Part shown: piece by piece, positions 19,501 through 31,182 of the stretch
How the letters are laid out: every line of letters starts with the position of its first letter
How positions within the stretch are numbered: position 1 is the stretch's first letter
From: Galdieria sulphuraria
Lineage: Eukaryota; Rhodophyta; Bangiophyceae; Galdieriales; Galdieriaceae
DNA: 64,000 bases
Reading direction: 5' to 3'
Assembly (NCBI RefSeq): GCF_000341285.1
Contig: NW_005178421.1
Location: forward strand, 1 to 64,000
Notes under the pieces: generated by a model
The model's input: the letters and a program-made list of their open reading frames with translations, nothing else
The model's database searches: none
Told to the model about the DNA's origin: nothing
Translations under genes and position numbers: made by a program

Positions 19501-21576
19501 TTAGTAACCCAAAATGGCTTTTCTAAAGGCTTGATTTTTCAAGTCATTCTGTGTTCTTCCACTAACGAAATAGTCTTTGGTTTCCCATAATATTTCATTC
19601 TTTTTCGGATCTAAACTAGTGGTCAGATGCTTGGAGCTTGATGTTTTGGTTGAATAGAATGGAAGAGAGGAATGATTATGATTCCTATTCAAGGGTCCAC
19701 CATAATGAGACTGATATGGATGTGTTGTTCTTCCAAGACTACTCTTCTCAATCAACTGTTCATCTTTTGTTTCACACAACAACAACTGAGATGCTATTTG
19801 ACGTAAATTGGATGCAGATACTGGAACTAAAATTTCAATACATTTCTATCCTTACAGGCAATATCGAATATATCTTTGACTTACCTGCATCTCGTACAAG
19901 GGTGCGAGCCATTTGATGAGAATTGGAATCTGTCACATTCCATAAACATATGCCAACAACTTGATTATCTCTCAAAAAGAATAAAACTCCTCGTTCAACT
20001 CCATCCAAATAACGCGATAAACCACCAATAGGAATGACATTCCAATCTCTTATCTTCTTTTGTTGACGAAGATAATGGTCCACATGAAAGTAACTAGCAC
20101 TATCATAAGAAGAGTCGATATCGCCAAATAGAAACATTGGCATGCAAATATCACTCAACTCCATTTCTCTCATCGGTATGTGACGATAATACTCTCTACC
20201 TCCACTCATATTCACACCAACTACTCGGCCACTCAATAGATTATGTTCAGAACCCTAAGCAGTTCCTTTCACTTGGACTCCAATTTCTCGATTCATCTTA
20301 CCTGTTCTCTTCTTCTTCCAATAAAACGATTAGGAAAGGATACAGCTGAACCTGCAACATAAACATCCGAAGCTGCCAAAAGTTCTGCATTACATAATAT
20401 TCCACCATTCAAAACATCCATCTCTAATATGTCCTCTACATCAGCTGACCATCTCAACAAGCCACTAGACATATGAGTAGGAACAAAAAAAAGATAGTCG
20501 GTATCAAAGTAGCCAATATTGGTGGAATCATAAGTTCTCGAAATATGTACATGAAGATGGCTCTCGGTTGAAGAAGGTGACTTGGAAACATAGCGAATCA
20601 AAGCATAGGAAACCAAATCCACTCCTTTTGCTTTCAACTTGCTAGAAATGTAGTCACAAAGATATCTTGGAAGATATCGTGCTGAAATAGAAGGTTCTGG
20701 GAATACCATAGTAATAGGAAACCCTAATTGCTTCAACTTGCAAACATAAGCAACTGCATACCAACCACCGCCTACAATAGTAATATGAGGCAAAGAATTC
20801 GACTTGGCAGTCCAACCACTAGACAACTTATTCAACTCTTCTTTATCTAATTCCCATATTCTCCAGTGAACATAGTTAGTACAGTCCTTGGCAACCAGAA
20901 TATCCCAAGGCAACTCCAAATAATCAGCAGGACTTAATAACAACTTTCCATAACGAACCCATTCTCCACCACTTAGCAGAATCCTGTTATGAGCAATATC
21001 CAATTTCTCTACTCTATCGGATACTGTTGGTTGAAAATCAGAAAAATTATTGCTTCCTACTTGACTTGTTTCAACGAAGAAAGAGCCTTCTTTCTCAGAA
21101 GAGTGCTGGTTCCTTTCCTCTTTTCTGACAAGAGAAGAACTCAACAAAGACTGGAAACTGGGTCTGCTGTACTCTTCCATAGTCTTATCAGACAATATGA
21201 ATAGGGAACCATTGGGATCCTTTGTACGTATCACTTCAACAGCTTCCCTAGCAGCTTCTCCTGTACCTATGACCACATACTTGTAATACTTTCCTGGTTC
21301 CGAATGAACAAACAAAACATCAGACCAACTCTTTATAATACTCGATGTGTGTATAGTATACAAACAGTCGTTAGTATAGAAAGCCCATAGTAAGACCATT
21401 GTTCCACCACATATGGTCTTGAAATAGTTGCACTGTTTGCAGTTGTATTTACTAGGCGAACCTTTACGAACTACTGTAAATGGATATAAAGTTGACTTGA
21501 AAGCATTCAGTTTTAACCTTGTTGAATATACAAGTGGCCTCAAGTATGACCACACCCTATGGCTCCATCCATTCAT
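19501..21576 (-). CDS. Apoptosis-inducing-factor-like oxidoreductase (AIFM1 family)
   Basis: AIF proteins are FAD flavoproteins of the mitochondrial intermembrane space that bind NADH and support respiratory-chain biogenesis. Three exons (20302-21576, 19885-20254, 19501-19826) give 656 aa. An N-terminal region with a hydrophobic segment (GTMVLLWAFYT) precedes the FAD motif VVIGTGEAAREAVEVI. The second dinucleotide motif reads IVGGGWYAVAY, with Ala where AIF usually has the third Gly. The strongest link to AIF is C-terminal: LLSGRVVGVNMSGG, then GVLFFLRDNQVVGICLWNV and ARTLVRDAV, which match the AIF C-terminal domain. A Ser/Asn-rich tail of ~90 residues follows. The last exon ends 112 bp from the USP start and is easily taken for a separate gene. 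Confidence 0.88.
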
Positions 21577-21606
21577 TGGTTGAAAGAGTGAGTGTGTGTA
21601 TTGGTG

Positions 21607-22253
21607 ATGTTGAAATTGTTCTCGTTAAAACAGAAGAAACAATCGGCTCAAGAACAAACAGAAAACAAAACCAGTTCTAATAAAACAACAGCAGCAGAAT
21701 TGCGGCTACAAAAAGGTAAGACACTATAAACTCTTGTGGGTAACAAATTAATATCTTTCAATAGACATATCCGAGTTGGACACTGGAAAGACTCTTAGTG
21801 TTTATTTTCCAGACAAAAATAACATTGTGGAATTTATAGTTTATTGTAAACCAGACGAAGGAATTTATAAGTATGGTTGTTTCGCTTTTCGCTTCAAAAT
21901 ACCGCCCACTTATCCTCACGACCCTCCCAAAGTAAAATGTGAAACCAAGGTAAGACAAGCCATAAGTTTGGTTTACTTGTGCTCCAGTACATCGCTCTTT
22001 AATCGGGCGTTAGGTTTTTCATCCCAATATTGATGAAGAAGGTAACGTTTGCCTCAATATTCTTCGTGAAGATTGGAAACCCATTCTCTCCTTAAATGCC
22101 ATATTATATGGTCTTCAGTATTTATTCTTGGAACCTAATCCTGATGACCCTCTAAACAAAGAAGCTGCCAATCTATATAGAGACAACAAGGCTGCATTTT
22201 ATGCCCAAGTTCAACGGAGTATGAGGGAGAGTGGAGCTTATTATAGTCGTTGA
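21607..22253 (+). CDS. UBC12: NEDD8-conjugating enzyme UBC12 (UBE2M)
   Basis: UBC12 transfers NEDD8/Rub1 to cullins. Three exons (21607-21715, 21765-21949, 22014-22253) give 177 aa. It begins [12 protein letters not shown], the UBC12-specific N-terminal peptide that docks on the NEDD8 E1, and then has [30 protein letters not shown] and the active-site segment [15 protein letters not shown], with the catalytic Cys. [20 protein letters not shown] and VQRSMR complete the match. The start is 30 bp from the AIF start on the other strand. Confidence 0.97.
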
Positions 22254-22292
22254 AACTTGAACAAGTTATCCGAAAAATATGGAACATATATT

Positions 22293-22322
22293 TCTCTCTC
22301 TCTCTCTATATATATATATATA
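22293..22322. repeat. (CT)n-(TA)n composite microsatellite
   Basis: A CT run continues directly into a TA run in the 161-bp convergent spacer between UBC12 and HMG-CoA lyase. It probably lies in the overlapping 3' ends of both transcripts. Confidence 0.85.
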
Positions 22323-22414
22323 ATATGGTGAAAGCTTCCTAGTTCTTGATAAAGTTAACTAGATTCTAAATAATACAATGTATTTCCCAAATAGGACAAT
22401 CCTATTGTACGCAC

Positions 22415-23666
22415 TCAAAGGTTGGCCCTTCTTACTCGACTTGCTTGTGATGCAACCGCTACTTTGGAATTATTATTCTTCCCAAGCAACTGGCAAGTCT
22501 CTTGCCCGACAGCAATCAAAGCTGATAAATCAACTGGACCAACATCAATACCCATTCCTCTCAACATGTATATCACGTCTTCTGTAGCAACATTTCCTGT
22601 CGCTCCAGGTGCAAAAGGACAACCACCAAGACCTAAGAAGGAGTCAACTATATCATGATTTCGATAACTCAACCTACCAGCAACGGAAGCATCTACTACG
22701 CTAACTTGATATTGCAATGCTGTCAAAATGTTTGCAAGTGCTGTGCCACGAGTATCATGACAATGAACCTAACCCATAAATGAACGAGGCAATCAATATG
22801 AAATGTTTTGTTGAATACAAACCGCTAGAGCATTCATAGACACGTGCGGTCGTAAAGCCTGAAGAATACGATGAAAATCGCCAGGTGTGCCAATTCCAAT
22901 TGTATCCCCTAAAGAGACTTCATAACATCCCATTTCCAAAAGTCCACAAGTCACTCGAACGACTTGTTCGGCATCGATCGATCCCTACATACAGAATATT
23001 AAAACAAAATCATCATCAAAAGGAATAACTTACTTCAAAAGGACAACCAGCAACACAAGAAACATATCCTCGTACACTAACTTGATGCTTTTTAGCTTCT
23101 TCAGTCACTTGCCGAAACCTATCTAAACTCTCTTCTATGCTACAATTAAGATTCTTCTTGGAAAATGTTTCACTAGCAGCAGCAAATATTGCAATTTCTT
23201 TTGCTCCTGCCTCGAGAGCTGCTTCAAGTCCTTTTAAATTGGGTACAAGAACCGGATAACGAACTCCAGGCTTTTTCTGAATGCTGGTAAACACTTCTTT
23301 GGCATCTGCCAATTGGGGTACCCTTTTTTCTTTCAGTTGAGGAATACATATCTACATAAAGTATGCTTTCAAATCCACCTACCACTTCGGAGATATAAAG
23401 CTAGTCACTTCTACGGTTTCCAATCCAGTATTCGTCAACTTGTCGATGAGCTTGATTTTGTCTCGAGTGGGTACAAAATTTTTTTCGTTTTGCAAGCCGT
23501 CACGTGGACCAACTTCAACTATACGGACATTAGAAGGAAGTGAGGCACTCCAATCTTTTTGTACCGAGGTTGAGAAACTGCGGTAAGCAACCATAGGAAA
23601 ACGTCCCGCCTTGTGACGAGAAGCAGTCCACATCCTTTCGAGTCCAATAATTGTTCTTATAGACAT
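22415..23666 (-). CDS. HMGCL: Hydroxymethylglutaryl-CoA lyase, mitochondrial
   Basis: HMG-CoA lyase cleaves HMG-CoA to acetyl-CoA and acetoacetate in the last step of leucine breakdown. Five exons (23383-23666, 23034-23322, 22823-22984, 22678-22768, 22415-22632) give 347 aa. [25 protein letters not shown] (rebuilt over a splice), [40 protein letters not shown] (metal-binding HxH) and the catalytic-Cys loop [17 protein letters not shown] are all present. The first ~40 residues are Arg/Ser-rich and serve as a mitochondrial presequence. The 45-nt intron at 22633-22677 has no stop and keeps frame if retained, adding 15 residues just before the catalytic loop. Confidence 0.96.
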
Positions 23667-23812
23667 TTATTATCCAACTCCTTTGTTCCACTATCTTCCT
23701 GCCGAAAAGATAATCAACTCTTTGTTTTGTTCCGATATTACCTATTTCTTCCATATGCTTGCATACATAATAATAGAATATCATGCTTTCCTAATTGTCA
23801 TCAGTTTCTTTC

Positions 23813-24796
23813 ATGGGAAATGTCCTACGAAGAACTGCCAAACTACAAGTCCATACACCGACTAGTACCGATATTGTAGCAGTTAAAGTACGACATATTT
23901 TATTACCAAACGAGAAATTGTTACAACAGTGTGAAGAACAAATCCAAAAAGGCAAGTCTTTTGCTGCAGTAGCACGGGAATTTTCTGCTTGTCCTTCTTC
24001 TTCGAGAGGTAATAGTGACCTGCACACAACTCTCTTTGGATATCTCAAGGTGAGTTTAGGAGGAGACTTGGGTTGGGTTCCAAGAGGAAGTCTTCAAAAA
24101 GACTTTGAAGCTGCCTGTCTGTCTGCCAAAGAAAACCAGCTACAATCTGTAAAGACAACGTTTGGTTTTCATCTATTTCTAGTCGAAGCGAAAAAGACGA
24201 AGCTTTCTTTTGAACAACCAACCCAACCGTCTACCCAAGTCTCCGAAGCGCTTCGTCTATTGAGCGGTAGCATCGTTACTCGAACAGTGCCTGAAGCACA
24301 TCCTTCCTGGGCACTAAAGTCAAAGAAAGAAATAAAGACAGGGCCCAAGGATAGGGATAGTGAAAAGGTATAGTTGGTTAAACTTCTGGAAGTGCATATC
24401 TTTTATGACGCACCTTTGGTTATCGTTAGGCAGTTTCTGGTGCACCGGGCTTTCTAACGGAAAAGGAATTGGACCAACTCTTCGTGCGATGGAAAAACGT
24501 AAGTTGACTTGTATCTTTGTTTGATAAACTCAATTTTATGAAAGGATCCCAAACACTGGAATCCTGCTCATTTGGCTCAAGAGTACAGTTTGGATATCCA
24601 TCAAGTTCACCAATTATTATGTTATACTGGAGTATGGAGTCCACAGAAAGACCGCGACGGCAAAGTTCGTGGTTATTTATGCTCTCAGTTTCTCAGTCCT
24701 TCCAGTTTTGAGAAAACATACAAGGAAGGGAAACATAGAGAGGATACTAACGTATCTAGGAAACGTGATATATCTCAATTTTCCAATATGGCCTAA
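23813..24796 (+). CDS. Parvulin-type prolyl isomerase fused to an NDUFAF4-like domain
   Basis: Four exons (23813-24008, 24060-24367, 24430-24498, 24545-24796) give 274 aa in one frame. The N-terminal half is a parvulin domain: VRHILLPNEK, FAAVAREFSACPSSSRGG, DLGWVPRGSLQKDFEAACL, and FGFHLFLVE, with the peptide-binding His residues. After a linker, exons 3-4 encode GFLTEKELDQLFVRWKN and WNPAHLAQEYSLDIHQVHQL, then LCYTGVW. This pattern resembles the C-terminal region of the complex I assembly factor NDUFAF4. Exon 3 is preceded in frame by a stop and has no ATG of its own, so it must be spliced to the parvulin exons. No obvious targeting peptide is seen beyond the basic MGNVLRRTAKLQ. The parvulin call is firm; the second domain is inference. 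Confidence 0.78.
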
Positions 24797-24987
24797 AATA
24801 TTCTCGTTGCATTTTGTACAATAAAAGACGATGGATAGAAGAACTGACTGACCAAGAAGCCCAACAATAGGATGCCGATCAGAAAGCCATTACGTGGAAG
24901 CCAATGATTTGTCGTTGAGGGCAATTTTGCTTCAAGAAAAGAACGAAAAGTTGTACCTCTATTCATGTTTTGATTACTAAAAGGCAT
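24793..24987 (-). CDS. Small single-pass membrane protein, unknown
   Basis: A 64-aa frame from ATG 24987 to a stop that overlaps the stop of the parvulin gene by four bases. It has a hydrophilic, basic N-terminal half (MPFSNQNMNRGTTFRSFLEA) and one clear transmembrane helix (GFLIGILLLGFLVSQFFY), the shape of small mitochondrial or ER subunits. I cannot name it. It could be accidental, but the ATG, helix and placement between convergent and divergent neighbours favour a gene. Its start is 26 bp from the GT14 start. Confidence 0.42.
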   Translation of the reverse strand: MPFSNQNMNRGTTFRSFLEAKLPSTTNHWLPRNGFLIGILLLGFLVSQFFYPSSFIVQNATRIF

Positions 24988-25013
24988 AACGTATTTACAA
25001 AGCTGTCCTTATC

Positions 25014-26755
25014 ATGAATGTTTTTCACAGAAAGGGAAGAAACTCCAAAATTCGCACTATCTGTTTGGTCTCTCTTTTTCTAGCTGCTTCCTTTCTGTTG
25101 GGACTTATTGCAGGAACTACCATAGGGAAGATATCAGAACAAATTTTTACTAGACACTTTTCAGAGAACAGCTCGGAACTTGTATTGTCATCTTTTGACG
25201 AAGCACTGGATGAGGTTGGCAATCAATGGAAGTATAATAATAGCGATAATAATGACACAGACCTGAATAACAAACAGAAACCAGTTGATGCCTATACAGC
25301 CACAGGAATTTTGTATCGATTGAAAAGAAGTATCAACATATTTTGGTTATGGTTGAAGCAACTAGTAAGTATTTACAACTTGGCAAATACGGAAACAACT
25401 CAACCGCCTTTTAGACCACACAGCCTTTACAGAAGGACAATTCCTTACAAGACAATACATCTTCAGCAACAAAGCATGATCTCCTTCCAAGATATTCTAC
25501 TCATTCTGCTCAAGATACTCGTGGAGAAAGAAATTTGGCCTATTTTATTCAAGTCTCTTCATCAACTGTCCAAAGACTTGACAAATTATTGGGTGCTTTG
25601 TATCATCCTGACAATGTATATGCCATTCATTTAGATAAGAAAATTCCAGAATTGTTAAGAAGACAAGTGATGAGACGAATTACATCGAATGATTCTTATC
25701 GAGATAATGTTTACTTTATGGAGAGTGAACCAGTTACGTATCGAGGTAATGGTTTTCCTATAGAGAATATAGCCATTTGCTTACTATTTTTTTATGTAGG
25801 CATTAGCATGGTATTAAATACCATTGAGGCAATGAACTTTTTACTTACCAAAGATTCCAAGTGGGATTACTTTATCAATCTGAGTGGGTCTGATTATCCT
25901 CTTGTTTCAGCAACCTTTATTCGTAAACTTTTTGGTCTTGTACCTTCCAATCAGTTGAACTTTATTCAACTTTATCCTGAAATAGAATGGTCAGATGAAG
26001 CAACTCGTTTTCGAATCGAAACAGTTCATTTTGACCCTGCATTGGAGTTCAACGATGACTTGGTTCAATCGGAGTCTCTTATTAGTTTTGGTGTCCAACA
26101 TCCATTTCGTCAAAAGCGCAATTTTACTTATGTCAAATCCGATTTTTGGAGCATATTTTCGAGAGAGTTTTCGGAGTTTATAGTGCGAGACACATTTGCT
26201 AAGAAGATGTTGGCAGTGTTTGCAGTTTCAGATACTTCAGATGAGGCCTATTTTGCAACTTGTGCTTATAATCATCCACATTTTCACTCCACTATTGTAC
26301 CTGAAGCATTTCGAGCTGTTTACTTTTGTCACAAAGATATGAATCCTGCTTGCAATGGACAACATCCTTTTACTATGGATGAACAAGGTAATGAAGAAAT
26401 ATTTTGGAATACGCTGTTGTATTCCAAGGCCATATTTGCCAGGAAGTTTTCCAAAAAGGAAAGCCATTTAATGCATCGATTGGATGAACTTCGTAATGGT
26501 GGCTTATCAAAAGCACAAGATAATCTTACCAAAAGTTATCAAATCAGTGTGCAGTGTCGCTTAACGAATGCAATCGTTCCCATCTTGGAGTCTTTTTTGC
26601 AACAGATTCCGAATGACAACTCATGGAGACGATTGAATACTTCCTTAGAGAGTTGTCAACAATGGAAAAAGAGCAATGAGATATTAAGAAAGAAAGAAGA
26701 TTCTTTTGTATCCATATCCAACTTCTTTGATAGTTTGGGAGTTTTTTATTTCTAA
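25014..26755 (+). CDS. GT14-family glycosyltransferase (core-2/xylosyltransferase type)
   Basis: A type II membrane glycosyltransferase of family 14, which adds beta-linked N-acetylglucosamine, xylose or glucuronic acid in the Golgi. Three exons (25014-25364, 25415-25745, 25800-26755) give 545 aa. A short cytosolic segment and a signal anchor (ICLVSLFLAASFLLGLIAG) precede a ~130-residue stem. The catalytic domain then has LAYFIQVSSSTVQRLDKLL, YHPDNVYAIHLDKK, VTYRGISMVLNTIEAMN and DYFINLSGSDYPL, then HPFTMDE near the end. Acceptor and donor specificity cannot be told from sequence. The 54-nt intron at 25746-25799 is stop-free and in frame. Confidence 0.9.
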
Positions 26756-26870
26756 AGAATAAAGATGGAATCATTTTGTTGTAATCATCATCCATCGTTG
26801 GGTCTTTGCGTTGTGATTCCAACTTTCACTTTTGGATCTGTCGATTGTGTGTTTCTCAACCAACACAGTG

Positions 26871-29648
26871 ATGGACAAGAACAAGCGCACATTATCCTTT
26901 CAAGATTTAGGTAAGCAGATAGTTCTGATAATATATGGACTATCATCACTATTTTTAGCAAAGGGAACTATTTCTCCTTCCGAAAGTAGATTCCTCTACT
27001 CGGTCAGCGGTACTACGAGTCCACAGGATTGGAAAACTATCGAGGAAGATGAACAATTACGTCGCAAGTCATTGTTATACAGTCTCATGTCACAATATTT
27101 GTCAAGAGGTATTATTGTTCTCATCCCATCGCTCCAGCCAACTAAGTTTTGATAGACGTCGCTTCCATCGAGAGATACATCGTCGATCACGTCGAACACA
27201 CTTTAGCAAGAACAAGATTCAACTTTGACAAGTTTGATGCCTACCTAGCAACAGCACTATCGGTGAGGGATAGATTGATCGAATCTTGGAACGACACACA
27301 ACAATATTTTACCGAGGCTGGTGTCAAAAGGGCCTATTATTTGTCTATGGAATTTCTTATGGGGAGACAGTTGCAAAATGCTCTCATCAATTTGGGTATT
27401 CATGACCAATATCGCGAAGCTTTAAAAGAATTGGGATTCGACTTGAGTACGTTGGAAGATGAAGAACCAGAACCTGGTTTAGGGAATGGTGGATTGGGTC
27501 GGTTGGCTGCTTGTTATATGGACTCATTGGCAACTTTGAATTATCCAGTATGGGGATATGGCATAAGATATCAGTATGGTATGTTTGAACAAAAAATAAA
27601 AGATGGCAATCAGATAGAAATACCAGATTTTTGGTTGGCAAAGGGAAACCCGTAAGTAATAGTGGTGTTGGATAAAAAGATGAAAACTGATAGACTCTAG
27701 TTGGGAAATGCAGAGATTGGATGTTACTTATCCCGTACAGTTTTATGGCAACGTCATCGTAACAAATAAGGATGGCAAGTTACAAGTTCATTGGGAAGGT
27801 GGACAAATGGTACGTGCCATAGCTTATGATATTCCAGTACCAGGCTTCGATACCTACAACGTTTTAAACTTAAGATTATGGAGTTCAAGTCCACCTGAAG
27901 AATTTGACTTGGAGGCTTTCAACCGCGGTGACTATTTCAGTTCCATCGGAGAGAAACAAATGGCTGAAAAACTAACATCGGTATTGTATCCAAATGATAG
28001 TACGGAAGCTGGAAAAGAACTCAGATTGAAGCAACAATATTTCTTCGTTTCGGCAACTTTACAAGATATTATGAGAAGATTTAAAAAGCTTCAACTACCT
28101 ATACAACAACTGGTTAACAAAGCAGCTATTCAGTTGAATGATACCCATCCAACTATTGCTATTCCTGAACTTTTAAGATTACTTATTGACAAGGAAGGAC
28201 TTGGATGGGAAGAAGCTTGGGATTTGACCGTTCAGACATTCTCTTATACAAATCATACTGTATTACCGGAAGCTTTAGAAAAGTGGCCAGTACCTCTCAT
28301 GGAACGTTTATTACCTCGTCATATGCAAATCATTTATGAAATCAATAGAAGACATTTGGAATGCGTATCTCAAATGTTTCCTAATGATGAGCAAATACTT
28401 GAAAATGTTTCTCTGATCGAAGATGGTTTTCCAAAGATGGTTCGAATGGCAAGTTTAGCAGTTGTCGGATCTCATCGAGTGAATGGAGTGGCTGCTTTAC
28501 ATTCCGAATTGGTAAAGAAACAACTCTTTCCTCATTTTGCAGTGATGACTCCCGATAAGTTTCTTAACATTACCAATGGAGTAACTCCAAGGAGATGGAT
28601 ATTGGAGGCCAATCCAGCTTTGTCTTCGGTATTCACGCGATGGTTGGAAACGGATGACTGGATAACCGATACAAGATTGTTGAGTCAATTGGAACAATTT
28701 CAAGAAAGTGATGATTTCTTGAGACAAATAGAAGAAGCAAAAAGGTTCAATAAGCAACAGTTGGCTTTGAGAATATCCCAACTGTTTGGATTCCAAGTTG
28801 ATTCCAATGCATTATTCGACATTCAAGTAAAGAGAATTCACGAGTACAAAAGACAGTTGTTGAATATTTTGGGAGTCATTCATCGATATCTTTTTATCAA
28901 ACAGTCGGATACAGAACAAAGAAAATCCATCGTTCCTCGAGTGGTTGTTTTTGCTGGAAAAGCGGCGGCTTCATATGCACAAGCAAAGAGAATTATCAGA
29001 CTCATCAATGGTGTTTGTAGTGTGGTAAATAATGACCCCAGTATCGGTGATCTTTTAAAAGTTTTCTTTTTACCCAACTACAATGTTTCATTGGCTGAAG
29101 AGATCATACCGGCTAGTGATATCTCTCAACATATCTCGACTGCGGGTATGGAAGCTTCTGGGACAAGTAACATGAAATTTGTGATGAACGGTGGACTGAT
29201 ATTGGGAACCATGGACGGTGCCAATATCGAGATACTGGAAAATATTGGAAAGGAAAATATTTTCATTTTCGGTTTGAATTCTGACCAAGTTTTGGATGCT
29301 CGAAAGAGGAATGAAGAATTTCAACTCGACCCGAGACTGGAAAAAGTGAAACAAGAGATTGCAAATGGCACATTTTGTAATCAAAAAGTTGCTGAACCAA
29401 TCCTTTCGTGTTTGATACCCAAGAATGACTTTTACATGATTGGTCGAGACTTCCCTTCTTACTTGGAAGCTCAAGATGCAATAGACCAAGCTTTCAAAAA
29501 TAGAAAAGGTTGGATCAAGAAGACTGTATGCGCTATGGCTAGAGTTTATTATTTCTCGTCAGACCGAGCAGTGGAACAATATGCACAGAAAATTTGGAAC
29601 ATTGAACCTGCACCATTCATTCCTAGTACGATTAGTTTTAAAGACTGA
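26871..29648 (+). CDS. Alpha-glucan (glycogen/starch) phosphorylase
   Basis: This PLP enzyme releases glucose-1-phosphate from glycogen or floridean starch, which red algae store in the cytosol. Four exons (26871-26910, 26959-27108, 27156-27651, 27701-29648) give 877 aa. Signatures include [72 protein letters not shown] and the PLP-lysine segment [15 protein letters not shown]. The N-terminus ([16 protein letters not shown]) has no transit peptide, and the plastid-type L78 insertion of plants is absent, both consistent with a cytosolic enzyme. A tract around residues 20-60 is unlike other phosphorylases and may be regulatory. Each of the three introns is about 48 nt. Confidence 0.97.
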
Positions 29649-29787
29649 ACGATGAAAGTTGTTGCTTCAGTAAAATATTCTTAAAAACATGCGTCATGGG
29701 CTTAAGTGTTCATGACTCTGAACAAGTAGACAATGTTTCTGTCCATCATCAATCAATCAACAAGTAAATTTTGCATTGGGTTTTGAC

Positions 29788-30681
29788 ATGCAATCCACTA
29801 CAAACAGACGGGTGTTTAGTAAGGAAGAATGGGAGAAGAAGCTATCACAAGTACAGGTGGATAGGAGGTAAATACTATGTTCTAATAAAACCGTTATTGA
29901 AAGCAAGTGATGTGACAGGGATCTCAATCTGCTTGTAATGAACTATTTGGTTGTTGAAGGGTATAAGGACGCTGCAGAAAAATTCTCCGAGGAAACGGGT
30001 TTGGATCCGGGTGTGGACCTTAAAAGTATAGCAGAGAGAATGGCTATTCGAACAGCAGTACAACGCGGAGAAATTGACAAGGCAATCGAGTTGGTGAATG
30101 ACGTGAATCCTTTGGTAAGAGAATGACGTAGCTTGTTTCTTGAATGAAACCGTATATTGGTGTTTCTAGATACTAGATTCCAATCCTTCTCTATTTTTTC
30201 ATCTTCAATTGCAGAAACTTATAGAGCTCATCCGACAAGGGAATATAGAACAAGCTCTCAAGTTTGCACAAGAAGAATTGGCTCCAAAGGGGGAAGAAAA
30301 CGTAAGTGAAGAATAGTGAAGAGGAAAACTGTAACCTGGTTTACTTCTTTATAGCCCGTCTTCTTGGAAGAGCTTGAAAGAGTAATGGCTTTGCTTGCGT
30401 TTGAAGATCGTGCTACGTCACCAGTGGGTTTTCTATTGCAGCAGTCACAAAGACAGAAAACGGCGTCAGAGCTGAACCAAGCAATTCTAACGAGCTTTGC
30501 ACAAGAGAAGGGTAAGAAGTAACAATTCTTCTGATTGATTTATGTTCAACAAAGCGTAGATCCAAGGTTACCAAATTTGCTGAAGACTTTGTTATGGGCA
30601 CAAGAACAACTCAAGAGCAAAGCGATATTTCCAGAAATGGACATTAATACAGGCGTCTTGTCGGATCCACCAAGGGAGTAA
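29788..30681 (+). CDS. GID8: GID8/TWA1 homologue, CTLH E3 ligase subunit
   Basis: GID8 is a scaffold of the GID/CTLH ubiquitin ligase. Five exons (29788-29867, 29919-30114, 30170-30301, 30355-30511, 30560-30681) give 228 aa, the usual length. Order of domains: [15 protein letters not shown], LisH ([20 protein letters not shown]), CTLH and CRA ([51 protein letters not shown]). Exon 3 begins at 30170 and includes [13 protein letters not shown], a stretch hidden in a different frame from its neighbours. In yeast the complex degrades gluconeogenic enzymes; whether it does so here is unknown. It follows glucan phosphorylase directly on the same strand. Confidence 0.95.
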
Positions 30682-31182
30682 CAAAGAAAATTATTTGTGA
30701 AATATGTTTGAGTAGTTTCTAAAAGGTTCATTCGTGTATAGATTTATGGCTTTGTCCAAAAACCTTTTGAGTAAAGGTGACTTTTCGCCAAGGCATTCGA
30801 GTTTTGATCTACTTAATGTATTTACATGAGCTTAAACTTCTGTATTACCAATCAACTGCATGCAGTTTGGCGAAACCCTTACAAACTTCAAAAAATTAGA
30901 ATAAAAATTATCTTTATTGTAAGTAGTTGGCACGGAAGATTTTTTAACATTATTTCAAGTTTTACCCAGAATTTGTTGTTAATTTAATCACTTCTTTTAT
31001 AGTAAAATAATATTTATTGAATTTCCTGTTTGAAATTAATCTACGAACAGAAATTAACATTTACCAAAAGTTAAAAGGAAGCAAATTGTTTCAAATTTTT
31101 ATTTCAAACTTGCTTTTACTACTAAAAAATAATTATTTTCTTACCTATTTACCGAAGTTGAATCATTAACTGAAAGGATTAG
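30682..31182. other. AT-rich intergenic spacer, ~500 bp
   Basis: Located between GID8 and HDDC2, both on the plus strand, and clearly more AT-rich than its surroundings, especially 30880-31150. Stops are dense in all frames. It should hold the GID8 3' end and the HDDC2 promoter. I see no gene, RNA or repeat array in it. Confidence 0.6.

Noticed and set aside
19501-19826. Treating this segment as a separate gene or as the N-terminus of the USP
   Set aside because: It has no ATG and joins the AIF C-terminal exon in phase as its last exon.
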